This document shows positions 7,994-16,104 of a stretch of DNA of 64,000 bases, in pieces. Position 1 is the first letter of the stretch; every line of letters begins with the position of its first letter. The stretch spans positions 1 through 64,000 of the forward strand of contig NZ_AUFE01000036.1 in the NCBI RefSeq assembly GCF_000426345.1, written 5' to 3'. Both the position numbers and the translations under genes were made by a program. The notes beneath the pieces were generated by a model. That model was not told where the DNA came from. It did no database searches and saw only the letters and a program-made list of their open reading frames with translations. Source of the DNA: Cupriavidus phytohabitans (GTDB lineage: Bacteria > Pseudomonadota > Gammaproteobacteria > Burkholderiales > Burkholderiaceae).

Positions 7994-8358
7994 GCCTTCA
8001 TGCCCGTAGCCGACCGCATGGTGGCGGCGATGAAAGGCCTTATAGCCTTCGTCATCTACCTCGTTGTCCTCGACTTCGCGGGCTATTGGTTCCACCGTTG
8101 GCAGCATCGATTCGGGGTCTGGTGGGAGCTGCACGCCGTGCACCACAGTCAACAGCAGATGTCGCTCTGGTCCGACGATCGTAACTACTTGCTGGACGAT
8201 GTGATCAAGGGCGTTTTCTTCGTGGCGTTGTCATCGGTGTGCAGCCGGCACAATTCGTGGTGCTCGTGGCGATCGGCAATTTCCTGCAGAGCCTTCAGCA
8301 CGTCAATGCCCGGCTAAGGTTTGGTTGGCTGCTCGAGCGGATCATTGTGAGCCCCTGA
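7994..8358 (+). pseudogene. Sterol desaturase / fatty acid hydroxylase family remnant
   Basis: The plus frame carries VLDFAGYWFHRWQHR, LHAVHHSQQQMSLWSDDRN, the two histidine clusters (HRWQH and HAVHH) of the membrane di-iron sterol-desaturase family, preceded by a hydrophobic helix. Near 8225-8235 the family-like sequence moves to another frame, continuing as VQPAQFVVLVAIGNFLQSL and ending at a TGA at 8356-8358. The third histidine cluster expected toward the C-terminus is missing, as is a credible N-terminus. It is therefore both frameshifted and truncated at each end. Confidence 0.7.
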
Positions 8359-8656
8359 GGCACTCGAGCAGGAGCTTCGCGGCACCGGCATTGGCGTATC
8401 CGTGCTTTGTCCTGGCCCAGTGAAGACCCCCATCGCCCAACGCTCGAGCCATGCCAGCGAATCGTTCAGGGCCACCGTTGCCGCTGGCACGGCGCCGGAG
8501 CTGGTGGCCAGCCAGACGCTGGCGGCGATTGAGGCCGGCGAGCTTTACATCTTCACGCCAACGCGCATGCGGCCGCGCCTGGAAGCGCGATTCGCACGGA
8601 TTCTCGATGCACTGGAACGCGCGCCCGCCATCACAACCGGAGTGCCCCCGACATGA
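8351..8656 (+). pseudogene. C-terminal fragment of an SDR-family oxidoreductase
   Basis: The frame entering after a TGA at 8348-8350 reads ALEQELRGTGIGVSVLCPGP then VKTPIAQRSSHASE, the C-terminal third of a short-chain dehydrogenase (the post-active-site VxxxxPGxVxT region). Cofactor and catalytic regions are absent. The join with the sterol-desaturase remnant lies around 8345-8360. Its stop overlaps the start of the EthD gene (ATGA), so an SDR-EthD operon once existed here. Confidence 0.7.
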
Positions 8657-9319
8657 TCCATCTTATCTTCCTCAGCGTGCGGCGTCCCGGCGTGGACCGT
8701 CAGGCGTACCTGCGCGACTGGCGCGGCGTGCATGCGCCGCTGGTGGCGGGCCTGCCCGGCGTGCGGCGCTACGTCCAGAGCACCGTCCGCGCCATTCCCG
8801 GCCAGGTTGGGCGCTTCGATACCGTGGACGAGATCTGGGTCGACGATGCCGCGGCAATGAATGCGCTCCTGCATAGTGCGGACTATGCCCGGTCGGCGCT
8901 GGCAGGCGCGGGCAACCTGGTCGACCCCAGGCATTGCGTGCGTCTGCAGACCACGGATCACGTCGTGCATGCCGGCCCATCGATCGCCAGGGACGAATCG
9001 CTGCCGAAGCGAATGACCTTCTTCAGGCGCAAGTCGAATCTCAGTCGGGAGGACATGCTGCGCTACTGGCGCGGCACGCATGGGCCGCTGGCCGCGTCGG
9101 TGCCGGGACTGCGCCGCTATGTGCAAAGTGCCATGCTGCCGTCCGCCTATGAGCAGGGTGAGCCGCGCTTCGACGGCGCGGCGCAGATCTGGAGCAGTGT
9201 GCTCGCCGCTCTTCCGGGAGTCAGTCAAGCCGGACGAAGCAAACTTTATCGATACCGACGCCGCCGTGACGCTGTCGATCGAAGAAGAGCATCGCATAGT
9301 GTGGCCGCGGGCGGCGTGA
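8653..9319 (+). pseudogene. EthD-domain protein, frameshifted near its 3' end
   Basis: Two repeats of the EthD type are visible: RRPGVDRQAYLRDWRGVHAP with LPGVRRYVQSTV, then RKSNLSREDMLRYWRGTHGP with VPGLRRYVQSAM. EthD proteins are small alpha/beta-barrel (dimeric) proteins linked to ether and aromatic degradation. After DGAAQIW near 9190 the family sequence leaves this frame and resumes in another as PDEANFIDTDAAVTLSIEEE, ending at a TGA at 9317-9319. The uninterrupted frame would instead run to 9474 with unnatural Arg-rich composition. A sequencing error cannot be excluded. Confidence 0.72.
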
Positions 9320-9356
9320 GCAACGCCGTGCTATACGCGCTGCTCCAAGCCCGCTG

Positions 9357-10364
9357 CTACCAGTTGTTGCCGTGGAACGGGGCGCTGCCCACATTGGCAA
9401 AGCAGCCGGTTCCGATCGTGCGCAGCGCATCGCCGTCGCGTACGACGAAGAGTGAGTCGAGGCGACGGCGCTGAGCATAATCTCGCCCCGCCTGCGCGCC
9501 GAGAACCAGCAAGGCAGTCGCGTAGGCGTCCGCGTCCACGCATGTCGGTGCAATGACCGTCACCGACGCAACGGAACTGCGCAGTGGTGCGCCGGTTCGG
9601 GGATCCATTGTGTGCGAGACACGCGCGCCGTCGATGTCAGCCCAGTGGCGGTAGTCGCCGGACGTCGCGATGGCAGCGTTGCTCAGTTCGATCACGGCCA
9701 TTGCGGCATGCCGCTCATAATCCGGGGCCTCAAGCGCAATCGCCCACGGCGACCCGTCCGGCTTGCTTCCGCACGCGCGCATCTCCCCGTCGATGCCGAC
9801 AAGCCATGAACCGATCCCGTGCTCGCTCAACACGCGCGCAAGTTCGTCGACGCCGAATCCCTTTGCAATGCCGCACAGATCCAGCGCAACGGGTCCCCGC
9901 CTGCGCACCCGGCACCGTTGCACGTCCACATCAATCAGTTCGCTCACAGACGGGCATGGGCTCGCCTGCGACGTGCCCACGCCTGGACGATGTGCACGCT
10001 GCTCGCCCGATGGCCCGAAACCCCACATACCGACAAGGTCGCCAACGCCGATGTTGAAGGCGTTGTGCGTATCGCTGCCAATCTCCAGCGCACGTGCGAG
10101 CAAAGCCGCGAGATTCCTGGACACCGGCACCCAGCAGTCCAGCTCGGCACGATTCAGCCGCGACAGGTCGGAGCTCTCCTTCCAGTTCGACATCTGCTCG
10201 TCAACCGCGCCAACCGCTGCAGCAAGCCGCGCCGCCAGTTCTTCTTCATCCGTCTTCGGCGACGCATGGAAGGCCGCCGTGTAGCGGGTTCCCATCGTCG
10301 CTCCGCTCACGCGCCAAAGCTTGCGTTGCGTGTCCCGCAACGCCTCAATAGACATCTTCGACAT
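9357..10364 (-). CDS. apbE: ApbE family FAD:protein FMN transferase
   Basis: A 335-residue ApbE-type enzyme, which moves FMN from FAD onto a Thr or Ser of periplasmic target proteins and needs Mg2+. Visible motifs are WRVSGATMGTRYTA at the N-terminus, VDEQMSNWKESSDLSRLN, VALDLCGIAKGFGVDELA, SGDYRHWADIDGARVSHTMD and the metal-binding C-terminal VIAPTCVDADAYATAL. No lipobox or clear signal peptide is seen, so export is uncertain. It overlaps the 3' end of the upstream PepSY-flavoreductase gene by 20 bases and is the last gene of that operon; the likely substrate is the DUF2271 protein at 12578-13045. Confidence 0.92.
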   Translation of the reverse strand: MSKMSIEALRDTQRKLWRVSGATMGTRYTAAFHASPKTDEEELAARLAAAVGAVDEQMSNWKESSDLSRLNRAELDCWVPVSRNLAALLARALEIGSDTHNAFNIGVGDLVGMWGFGPSGEQRAHRPGVGTSQASPCPSVSELIDVDVQRCRVRRRGPVALDLCGIAKGFGVDELARVLSEHGIGSWLVGIDGEMRACGSKPDGSPWAIALEAPDYERHAAMAVIELSNAAIATSGDYRHWADIDGARVSHTMDPRTGAPLRSSVASVTVIAPTCVDADAYATALLVLGAQAGRDYAQRRRLDSLFVVRDGDALRTIGTGCFANVGSAPFHGNNW

Positions 10365-12552
10365 AGCGTCCCTGCGCTCTCAGTTGTGCGACGGACAAGC
10401 CGGTATCCGTCAAAACGCGTTCCCACGCCTGCGCGACACCCTCCGCCATCCTGCGGCCGCCGCATACCATGATTTGCGCGCCGTGCGTCACCAGGGTGCG
10501 CAGGCTCTGTGTATCGGCGACAAGGCGCTCCTGCACATAGCTCCGGCTTCCGGAACGTGAGAAGGCGGTCGTGAGTGCCGTCAGCCGCCGGTCGGCTACC
10601 AGGTGCCTGAGTTCGTCGCGGTACAGGAAACCATCGTCAGCATTGCGCGCACCAAAATACAGGTGCATCGGACGGCGGGCCGCGTTGTGCCGGATGAAGC
10701 CGATCAGCGGACCAATCCCGGTACCGGCCCCGATCAGGATCACAGGAGCGCTTCCGGCACCCGGCCGAAAGCACGCGTGCTGCCGCATGAATGCCTCAAT
10801 CGTGTCGTCGGGCTGCAGGCCTGTGAGATACCCGGAGCACACGCCGTTCGGCTGACGCCGCACGCAGATCTCGACCAGGCCGTCCGCCGTCGCGCTCGCG
10901 AGCGAGTAGTACCGGGGCGAGGTGGCGCCCGGCGGCACGACGCCGAGCAGATCCCCGGTCTCAAACCGAGGCAGCCGCGGCCGTAGCAGAGTGGCCCAGG
11001 ATCTTGCCCCCTCGGCAGGCATGAAGCGCAGCACCGAAGTCATGTCTTCTGTATCGGCACCATAGTCGTCACGTGAGACGAGCTTGAGCGGTATCGTGGG
11101 CGGCAGCAATGGCGTGTAGCGGATATCGAGCGACACGCCAAGTCTTTCGGCGAGCCCCGAGCACCACTGCCGGAATTCGGGCTCAGATTGCCGGTCAACC
11201 GTGGCCGGATCGGCCAGTGCTTCCAGCCCCCTGGCGGCCAGAGCGTCATGAACCGTTCGCGCATAGCCGCAAAAATGAGGAAACTGGCGGTCGCCGAATC
11301 CCAGGACCCCGAACGCTACCCCGCCAGGGATCGTCAGGTGCTCGAGCTTCTGCAGGAATCGTACAGCGCTCTCCGGTGCATCGCCGTCGCCGTAGGTCGC
11401 AGTCAGGAGCAGCAGATACCGCAGGCTGCGGCCGGCTGCAAGATCGTTCATCGGCGCAACATGCACGCGAAGGCCAGCCCGGGTCAGCGCTGCATGCAGC
11501 GCCGAAGCAAAGCCCCACGTGCTATTGCCCTCGGTGCCCACCAGCAACACAGTATCCGCGTCGCGTGCCGGCACGTTGCCGACGAGCTTCGGCATGGCCC
11601 GTCGACGACGCAGCCACAGCAGCAGGCCGGTTGCCGCCAGCAACGGGACCGACGCCGACGATGCGCCGAGGATCAGGCCGAGCCACCATAGTCCCTCGCC
11701 TGTGTGCAGCATGCCGACAACCCCGTGCACACGTTGCCAGGCGTCGGCCGGCTGAAAGGCAAGCCATCTGCCTGACGATGGATCGACATAGCCGACGCCA
11801 TCCGTCGTATTCACTTCGATGATGCTGCTCGGGTCGGCCGCGTTGGCAAACGTCAACTGGCGCAGCCTGGAGACATCTATTGCCAGTGCGGGCATCTGGC
11901 GCAGTGGCATCGGGGGCGTGGCAATTGCCGAAACGCTGAGGACAGGCTCCTGCGTGCCACCTTCCGGTATCACGCCGAACGTCGTCAACGACATGACGAC
12001 CCCGGTCATCGCCGACAGTGTGAGGCCGGCAAGCGCGGCTCGTGCAGTTTCGTTATGCAGCCGCTGCAATCCGTCGCCCCGGACCGGGGCCAGGATATGC
12101 TTCCACCCGCCCATCCGGCGCGCGAGCAATACAAGCCCGGACAACGCCGCGAACAGCATGGAGGCAGCAGTCGCACCTGTTGCGAGCCGGCCAGCGTCAC
12201 CGAGAAAGAGCTTGCGGTGCAGGTTCTTCAACCAACGCTCGACAGGCGACGGGCGATAATCGCCAACGGCCTTGCCGGTAGCGGGATCAATGATCGATGC
12301 ACGCTGTTCGCCGCCGACCTGGTAGTACGCGATGATCGCCGCTGACGGCCGGCGGATGAGTGTTTCGACGTCGGGCACCGCGGCGCTCACCCGGCTGGCG
12401 AGCGTTGCGACGCTCAGCGGAGCTTGGCCCGGATGGACGGCACTTGCGTGCTCAAGTGCCGGATTCACCGACAGCGCCGCGCCTGTCAGAGCGACGATCG
12501 TCATCAGCAATGCGGCGACGAGACCGGGGATGGAATGGAGCTTGCGTAACAT
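10345..12552 (-). CDS. PepSY-TM / sulfite-reductase-flavoprotein-like transmembrane oxidoreductase
   Basis: A 735-residue fusion. Residues 1-330 form a PepSY_TM module with membrane helices near 10-30, 125-145, 170-195 and 285-315. A flavodoxin-like domain follows (about 335-475; VLLVGTEGNSTWGFA, LTATYGDGDAPES), then an FAD-binding domain (RYYSLASATADGLVEI, GVCSGYL) and an NAD(P)-binding domain (VILIGAGTGIGPLIGFIRH) ending EDVY. It should carry electrons from cytosolic NAD(P)H through FAD and FMN to the membrane. The family is used to reduce extracytoplasmic partners. It lies between the DUF2271 gene and apbE, on the same strand. Confidence 0.9.
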   Translation of the reverse strand: MLRKLHSIPGLVAALLMTIVALTGAALSVNPALEHASAVHPGQAPLSVATLASRVSAAVPDVETLIRRPSAAIIAYYQVGGEQRASIIDPATGKAVGDYRPSPVERWLKNLHRKLFLGDAGRLATGATAASMLFAALSGLVLLARRMGGWKHILAPVRGDGLQRLHNETARAALAGLTLSAMTGVVMSLTTFGVIPEGGTQEPVLSVSAIATPPMPLRQMPALAIDVSRLRQLTFANAADPSSIIEVNTTDGVGYVDPSSGRWLAFQPADAWQRVHGVVGMLHTGEGLWWLGLILGASSASVPLLAATGLLLWLRRRRAMPKLVGNVPARDADTVLLVGTEGNSTWGFASALHAALTRAGLRVHVAPMNDLAAGRSLRYLLLLTATYGDGDAPESAVRFLQKLEHLTIPGGVAFGVLGFGDRQFPHFCGYARTVHDALAARGLEALADPATVDRQSEPEFRQWCSGLAERLGVSLDIRYTPLLPPTIPLKLVSRDDYGADTEDMTSVLRFMPAEGARSWATLLRPRLPRFETGDLLGVVPPGATSPRYYSLASATADGLVEICVRRQPNGVCSGYLTGLQPDDTIEAFMRQHACFRPGAGSAPVILIGAGTGIGPLIGFIRHNAARRPMHLYFGARNADDGFLYRDELRHLVADRRLTALTTAFSRSGSRSYVQERLVADTQSLRTLVTHGAQIMVCGGRRMAEGVAQAWERVLTDTGLSVAQLRAQGRYVEDVY

Positions 12553-12577
12553 CGGGCACCTCCTCGCCTGCCCCTGG

Positions 12578-13045
12578 CTACAGTGAATAGCGGAACGACT
12601 TCACATAGCCGCTCCCCTTGACCGTCTTGTTCGCGCCCGAGGTAGTCAGCGGCACGACGACTTCGGACGGGTACTCCTTCATGTCCTCGACCGCCGTGTC
12701 GATGTGGACCTCATATCCGGCGTCGATCAGCGTGTCGGACAGATCCAGCGTCGCACGCAGCGTCTTGCCGGCGCCGACGCTGGCGCCCGTAATGCCGTCT
12801 ACTTTTGCGGTGCCGCCCGTTGCGCGATACCAGTCGCGCAGGTGCCGGTAGTACTTGGCTTTGCGCCCTGCGACCCACAGCGTGCCCTGGTACCGTCCGG
12901 CGCGATCGGTGACATACATGGCAACGTAAGCGCCATCTCCCCCATAGCTCGACAGTTGCGTTTCGAACGAGACCTGACGCGCGGATGCCAGTGAAGGCGC
13001 GGCAAGCGCGCCGGCAAGCACAGCAATCGGGAATGCGTGTTTCAT
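12578..13045 (-). CDS. DUF2271 periplasmic protein with an ApbE flavinylation motif
   Basis: A 155-residue exported protein. The start at 13045 has an AGGAGA site eight bases upstream and is followed by a clean signal peptide (MKHAFPIAVLAGALAAPSLA, cleavage after ASA near residue 22). The mature part carries D83-G-I-T86-G-A-S89, which fits the ApbE target consensus Dxx(S/T)GA(S/T), so T86 would receive FMN. It is first in an operon with the PepSY-flavoreductase and apbE, giving a complete electron path from cytosol to a covalent periplasmic flavin. The role of DUF2271 proteins is otherwise poorly defined. Confidence 0.9.
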   Translation of the reverse strand: MKHAFPIAVLAGALAAPSLASARQVSFETQLSSYGGDGAYVAMYVTDRAGRYQGTLWVAGRKAKYYRHLRDWYRATGGTAKVDGITGASVGAGKTLRATLDLSDTLIDAGYEVHIDTAVEDMKEYPSEVVVPLTTSGANKTVKGSGYVKSFRYSL

Positions 13046-13157
13046 CTGGATTCTCCTGATTTGGGCAAAAGGGGGGCATCGCACCCATCGCATTGGCCTG
13101 CCGCTGCTTCAGCAGGGCCAACGCCGATGAGGTACGCGGTGCGTCGGCAATAAGGGG

Positions 13158-13574
13158 TCAGCGGATCTGGACCTGGGGCTTCGCGCCTGGCTTCAGCAAG
13201 CCTTCGGGGGCTGCGTCAGCCGGTGGCTTGCCAGTATTCGCGTCCGGCAGGCGTCCGCGTGCTCCGCCGTGGTCGTCGTCTTCACGCTTCATGCGGACGA
13301 CGTCAAGGGTAGCGGGATCAAGTTTTGCCTTGAAACGCCGGCCATCGGCATCATGCCCCTTGACCTCGTAGCAACCGTCGTCGATCCTGAGCCTGTCGAT
13401 CTGCCAGCCCTTTTGCTGCGCCATCGCCCGGACAGCGTCACGCGGCTTCCAGGCGTTCACCGGCGCCTCGCAATCGTCGCTATCGTGCGCCTGTGCGGGA
13501 TGGTGGATGCCGACAGCACTGACAAGTGCAAACATCGTGAGCACCAGGCTTCTGGCTATTCCCAGGTGTTTCAT
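13158..13574 (-). CDS. PepSY-domain periplasmic protein
   Basis: A 138-residue protein. The ATG at 13574 (GGGAG nine bases upstream) begins a signal peptide ending at HPAQA just before HDSDDCEAPV. The mature protein has one PepSY-like repeat, with AVRAMAQQKGWQIDRLRIDDG, CYEVKGHDADGRRFKAKLDP and TLDVVRMKREDDD, followed by a Pro/Gly-rich tail. Such proteins are often encoded beside two-component systems of the PmrA/QseB group and may modulate the sensor or bind a ligand. It is divergent from the response regulator at 13718 and upstream of the DUF2271 operon on the same strand. Confidence 0.82.
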   Translation of the reverse strand: MKHLGIARSLVLTMFALVSAVGIHHPAQAHDSDDCEAPVNAWKPRDAVRAMAQQKGWQIDRLRIDDGCYEVKGHDADGRRFKAKLDPATLDVVRMKREDDDHGGARGRLPDANTGKPPADAAPEGLLKPGAKPQVQIR

Positions 13575-13661
13575 GACTAACATCTCCCGTTCGCATCCTT
13601 GGACTCCACAATGCACCTGAAACCTGAAGCCAAACTTGCGAACACAAAAAATTTTCTTCAT

Positions 13662-13679
13662 GTTCGCGACAGGTTCGCG
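13662..13679. promoter_or_regulatory. Direct repeats in the divergent promoter region, candidate response-regulator site
   Basis: GTTCGCG occurs at 13662-13668 and 13673-13679, with an 11-bp period. OmpR/PhoB-type regulators bind tandem half-sites spaced 11 bp apart. The repeats lie between the PepSY gene and the two-component operon. A related TTGCGAAC lies about 25 bp upstream in inverted orientation. Confidence 0.4.
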
Positions 13680-13717
13680 TGGCAAAGTCACGCGAGACAC
13701 CTATCAGGAAGATCTTA

Positions 13718-14377
13718 ATGAGAGTCCTTCTCATCGAGGATGAGCCCTGGCTCGGGGAGGCCGTTCGCGACCAGATCGAGAAAGACGGACATCCGACCGA
13801 CTTCGTGGCCAATCTCGCCGAGGCGCGCCGACACCTTGCGGTCGCCAACTACGACCTGATCCTGCTCGATCTACTCCTTCCCGACGGTCGGGGGCTCGAC
13901 TTCCTGCGAGAGCTTCGCGCGGGTGGTTCGACCGTGCCCGTCATCATCCTGACAGCGCTCGATCAGGTTTCGAACCGCATCGCCGGCCTGAACGCCGGCG
14001 CGGATGACTATCTCGTCAAGCCGTTCGACCTGTCCGAGCTTTCCGCACGGGTGAACGCGGTGTCGCGCCGGTATTCGGGGAATCCGAATCCCCTGGTCAA
14101 GCTTGGTGAACTGCGTATCGATACGGCGGGGCGCAGCGTGATGCGCGGTACCGCGCGCATCGACCTGACGGCCAGTGAATGGGCGCTCCTCGAAGCGCTG
14201 ATCCAGCATCCGGGGATGATCGTATCAAGGAGCCGGCTGGAGGATCGCCTTTATTCCTTCAGCGAAGAAATTGGCAGCAACACCATCGAGGTACATATGA
14301 GCCGGCTGCGCAAGAAGCTGGGTGCCGATGTCATCGAGACCTTGCGGGGGCTCGGCTATCGGCTGAAGCAGGACTGA
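13718..14377 (+). CDS. OmpR/PhoB-family response regulator
   Basis: A 219-residue regulator. The receiver domain begins MRVLLIEDEPWLGEAV, with the phospho-acceptor D51 in LILLDLLLPDG and the conserved Lys in DDYLVKPFD. The C-terminal winged helix has LTASEWALLEALIQHPGMIV and SNTIEVHMSRLRKKLG. The start at 13718 has AGGAAG upstream and matches the family N-terminus; the longer frame from 13679 is not supported. It is cotranscribed with the sensor kinase two bases downstream and probably controls the divergent PepSY/DUF2271/ApbE genes. It is of the QseB/PmrA type in length and motifs. Confidence 0.95.
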   Translation: MRVLLIEDEPWLGEAVRDQIEKDGHPTDFVANLAEARRHLAVANYDLILLDLLLPDGRGLDFLRELRAGGSTVPVIILTALDQVSNRIAGLNAGADDYLVKPFDLSELSARVNAVSRRYSGNPNPLVKLGELRIDTAGRSVMRGTARIDLTASEWALLEALIQHPGMIVSRSRLEDRLYSFSEEIGSNTIEVHMSRLRKKLGADVIETLRGLGYRLKQD

Positions 14378-14379
14378 TC

Positions 14380-15750
14380 ATGCTGCGCAGCCTGCAAGGT
14401 CGACTCGCGGCAGCACTGGTTGCAGGGCTTGCTGTGCTGTCGCTCGCGGCCGTGGCCGCTTCATTCCATGTGCTGCGCCACGAAGTCGATCAGATGTCGG
14501 ACAGTGCGATGCAGGAGACCGCGCAGCGCCTGTTGCCGCTCGCCATCATGGATATCGTCGGGCGCGATGCGGATGCCGATGACGATGGCAGCCGCCGTAT
14601 CGCAGCCGTTCGCCCGCACGACGAATTGCTGACCTACGCGGTTCGCGATGACAGGGGCAGACTTCTGCTGCGATCGCACGATGCCGATATGGCCATCTTC
14701 CCGCCTGACCTGAAAGCGGGCTTCACTTCGACGGCGTCGCACCGGATTTACGCCGAGCCGGGCTTGCAGGGTACGATCTCCCTGATGATCGCCGAGCCGC
14801 TCGCCACGCGCCGGCATGCCGTGACTGAAGCCGCGCTCGCGGTCGCAAGGGTCCTCATCCTGTTTCTGCCGGTGGGCCTGTGTGGCATCTGGCTGATTGT
14901 GCGCACCGGGCTACGGCCAATCCGGCGCTTCTGCGGCAGCATCGCTGCACGTGGGCAGAACGACCTGACACCGCTCGAAAAGAAGGAACTGCCGACAGAG
15001 GTCGCTCCGATCGCCGATGCGGTCAATGACCTGATGGCTCGCCTGGACCGCGCGCTGGCCGCGGAGCGTAGTTTCACTGCCAATAGCGCGCACGAGTTGC
15101 GCACACCGATAGCCGCAGCCCTTGCGCAGACGCAGCGCCTCATGGCCGAAATGCCTTCCGACGCCATGCGGGAACGCGTGCGGAATGTCGAGGGGGCCCT
15201 GCACACCCTGTCGCGGGTCAGCGAACGGCTCATGCAACTCGCGAAGGCGGAAAATGGGCGCGTGCTCGGAGACGTGCCGCAGGATCTGCGCCCGGTACTG
15301 GAGCTTGTCGTCGAGGATTTTCGGCGCGTTGCCTCCGCGCAGCCGATGCATCTCGACCTGCCCGACCAGCCCGTGCTGTCGTGGATCGATCCCGACGCAT
15401 TCGCCATAATCGTGCGCAATCTGATCGAAAATGCGCTCAAGCACGGCGCGCCCGGGAAACCGGTGGGAATTGTGCTGTCGGTCACCGGTACGCTCAGTGT
15501 GCGGAATCACGGACCGGTGCTGCCGGACGATGAACTCGAGCGCCTGACGAAACCGTTCGAGCGTGGCGCGACCACAGCCAAAGGCAGCGGGCTTGGTCTG
15601 GCGATCGTCGAAGCGATTGTCCGCGGCGCGGGTTCGGTCCTTACGCTGCGCTCACCGGTTCCGGGCTGGCTGGACGGCCTGCAGGTGACCATCGATGGTT
15701 TGCCACTTGTGTCCGCGAGGCCGATGCGCGAGAAAGCCGGTCCAGCGTAA
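14380..15750 (+). CDS. Two-component sensor histidine kinase
   Basis: A 456-residue membrane kinase with an N-terminal helix (about residues 8-28), a periplasmic sensor of about 125 residues, a second helix (about 153-175), a HAMP-like linker, the H-box SAHELRTPIAAALAQTQRL (H238), the N-box VRNLIENALKHG, a G-box (GSGLGLAIVEAIV) and a C-terminal extension. The architecture matches QseC/PmrB-type kinases. The gene begins two bases after the response-regulator stop. The sensor has no recognised ligand motif; linkage to the flavin-transfer operon suggests it senses a redox or metal cue in the periplasm. Confidence 0.95.
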   Translation: MLRSLQGRLAAALVAGLAVLSLAAVAASFHVLRHEVDQMSDSAMQETAQRLLPLAIMDIVGRDADADDDGSRRIAAVRPHDELLTYAVRDDRGRLLLRSHDADMAIFPPDLKAGFTSTASHRIYAEPGLQGTISLMIAEPLATRRHAVTEAALAVARVLILFLPVGLCGIWLIVRTGLRPIRRFCGSIAARGQNDLTPLEKKELPTEVAPIADAVNDLMARLDRALAAERSFTANSAHELRTPIAAALAQTQRLMAEMPSDAMRERVRNVEGALHTLSRVSERLMQLAKAENGRVLGDVPQDLRPVLELVVEDFRRVASAQPMHLDLPDQPVLSWIDPDAFAIIVRNLIENALKHGAPGKPVGIVLSVTGTLSVRNHGPVLPDDELERLTKPFERGATTAKGSGLGLAIVEAIVRGAGSVLTLRSPVPGWLDGLQVTIDGLPLVSARPMREKAGPA

Positions 15751-15882
15751 TCAGGTGGGATGGCGTGGCGCGGAACAACCCGGATTCAACTGACCGATAC
15801 CTGGATCGATGCCGCACGCTGGAAGCTACGCAACGGATTGCTCAGCAAGCACGAGCAGCCAATAATCCGCATTCCAATCACT

Positions 15883-16104
15883 TCATGCCACATCGACCGG
15901 ATCGACGTGCGTCATGACGTTGAGAACATCTTTGCGGTTCATTGCACGTCGCCTCGCCTCGAGCGCGATCTCATGCCCCTCCTTGACGCTCGCTGCCGCA
16001 TTGACGTCAAGATGGACGTCCACCAGGACCATGTCACCCATCTTCCGGGTCCGCGCATCGTGCGCACCTGGGGTCATGCCGGGATAAAGCCGGAAATGAC
16101 ACTT
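15883..16104 (-). pseudogene. C-terminal fragment of a cation diffusion facilitator (CDF) transporter
   Basis: The stretch HDARTRKMGDMVLVDVHLDV with EGHEIALEARRRA and VLNVMTHVDPV is the cytoplasmic dimerisation domain of a CDF metal-efflux protein. All transmembrane helices are missing. Upstream in the same frame, without a stop, runs Tn3 transposase sequence, so the open frame 15883-16314 is a chimera made at a deletion or insertion joint near 16104. It begins about 130 bases after the sensor-kinase stop, pointing toward it. Confidence 0.7.
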
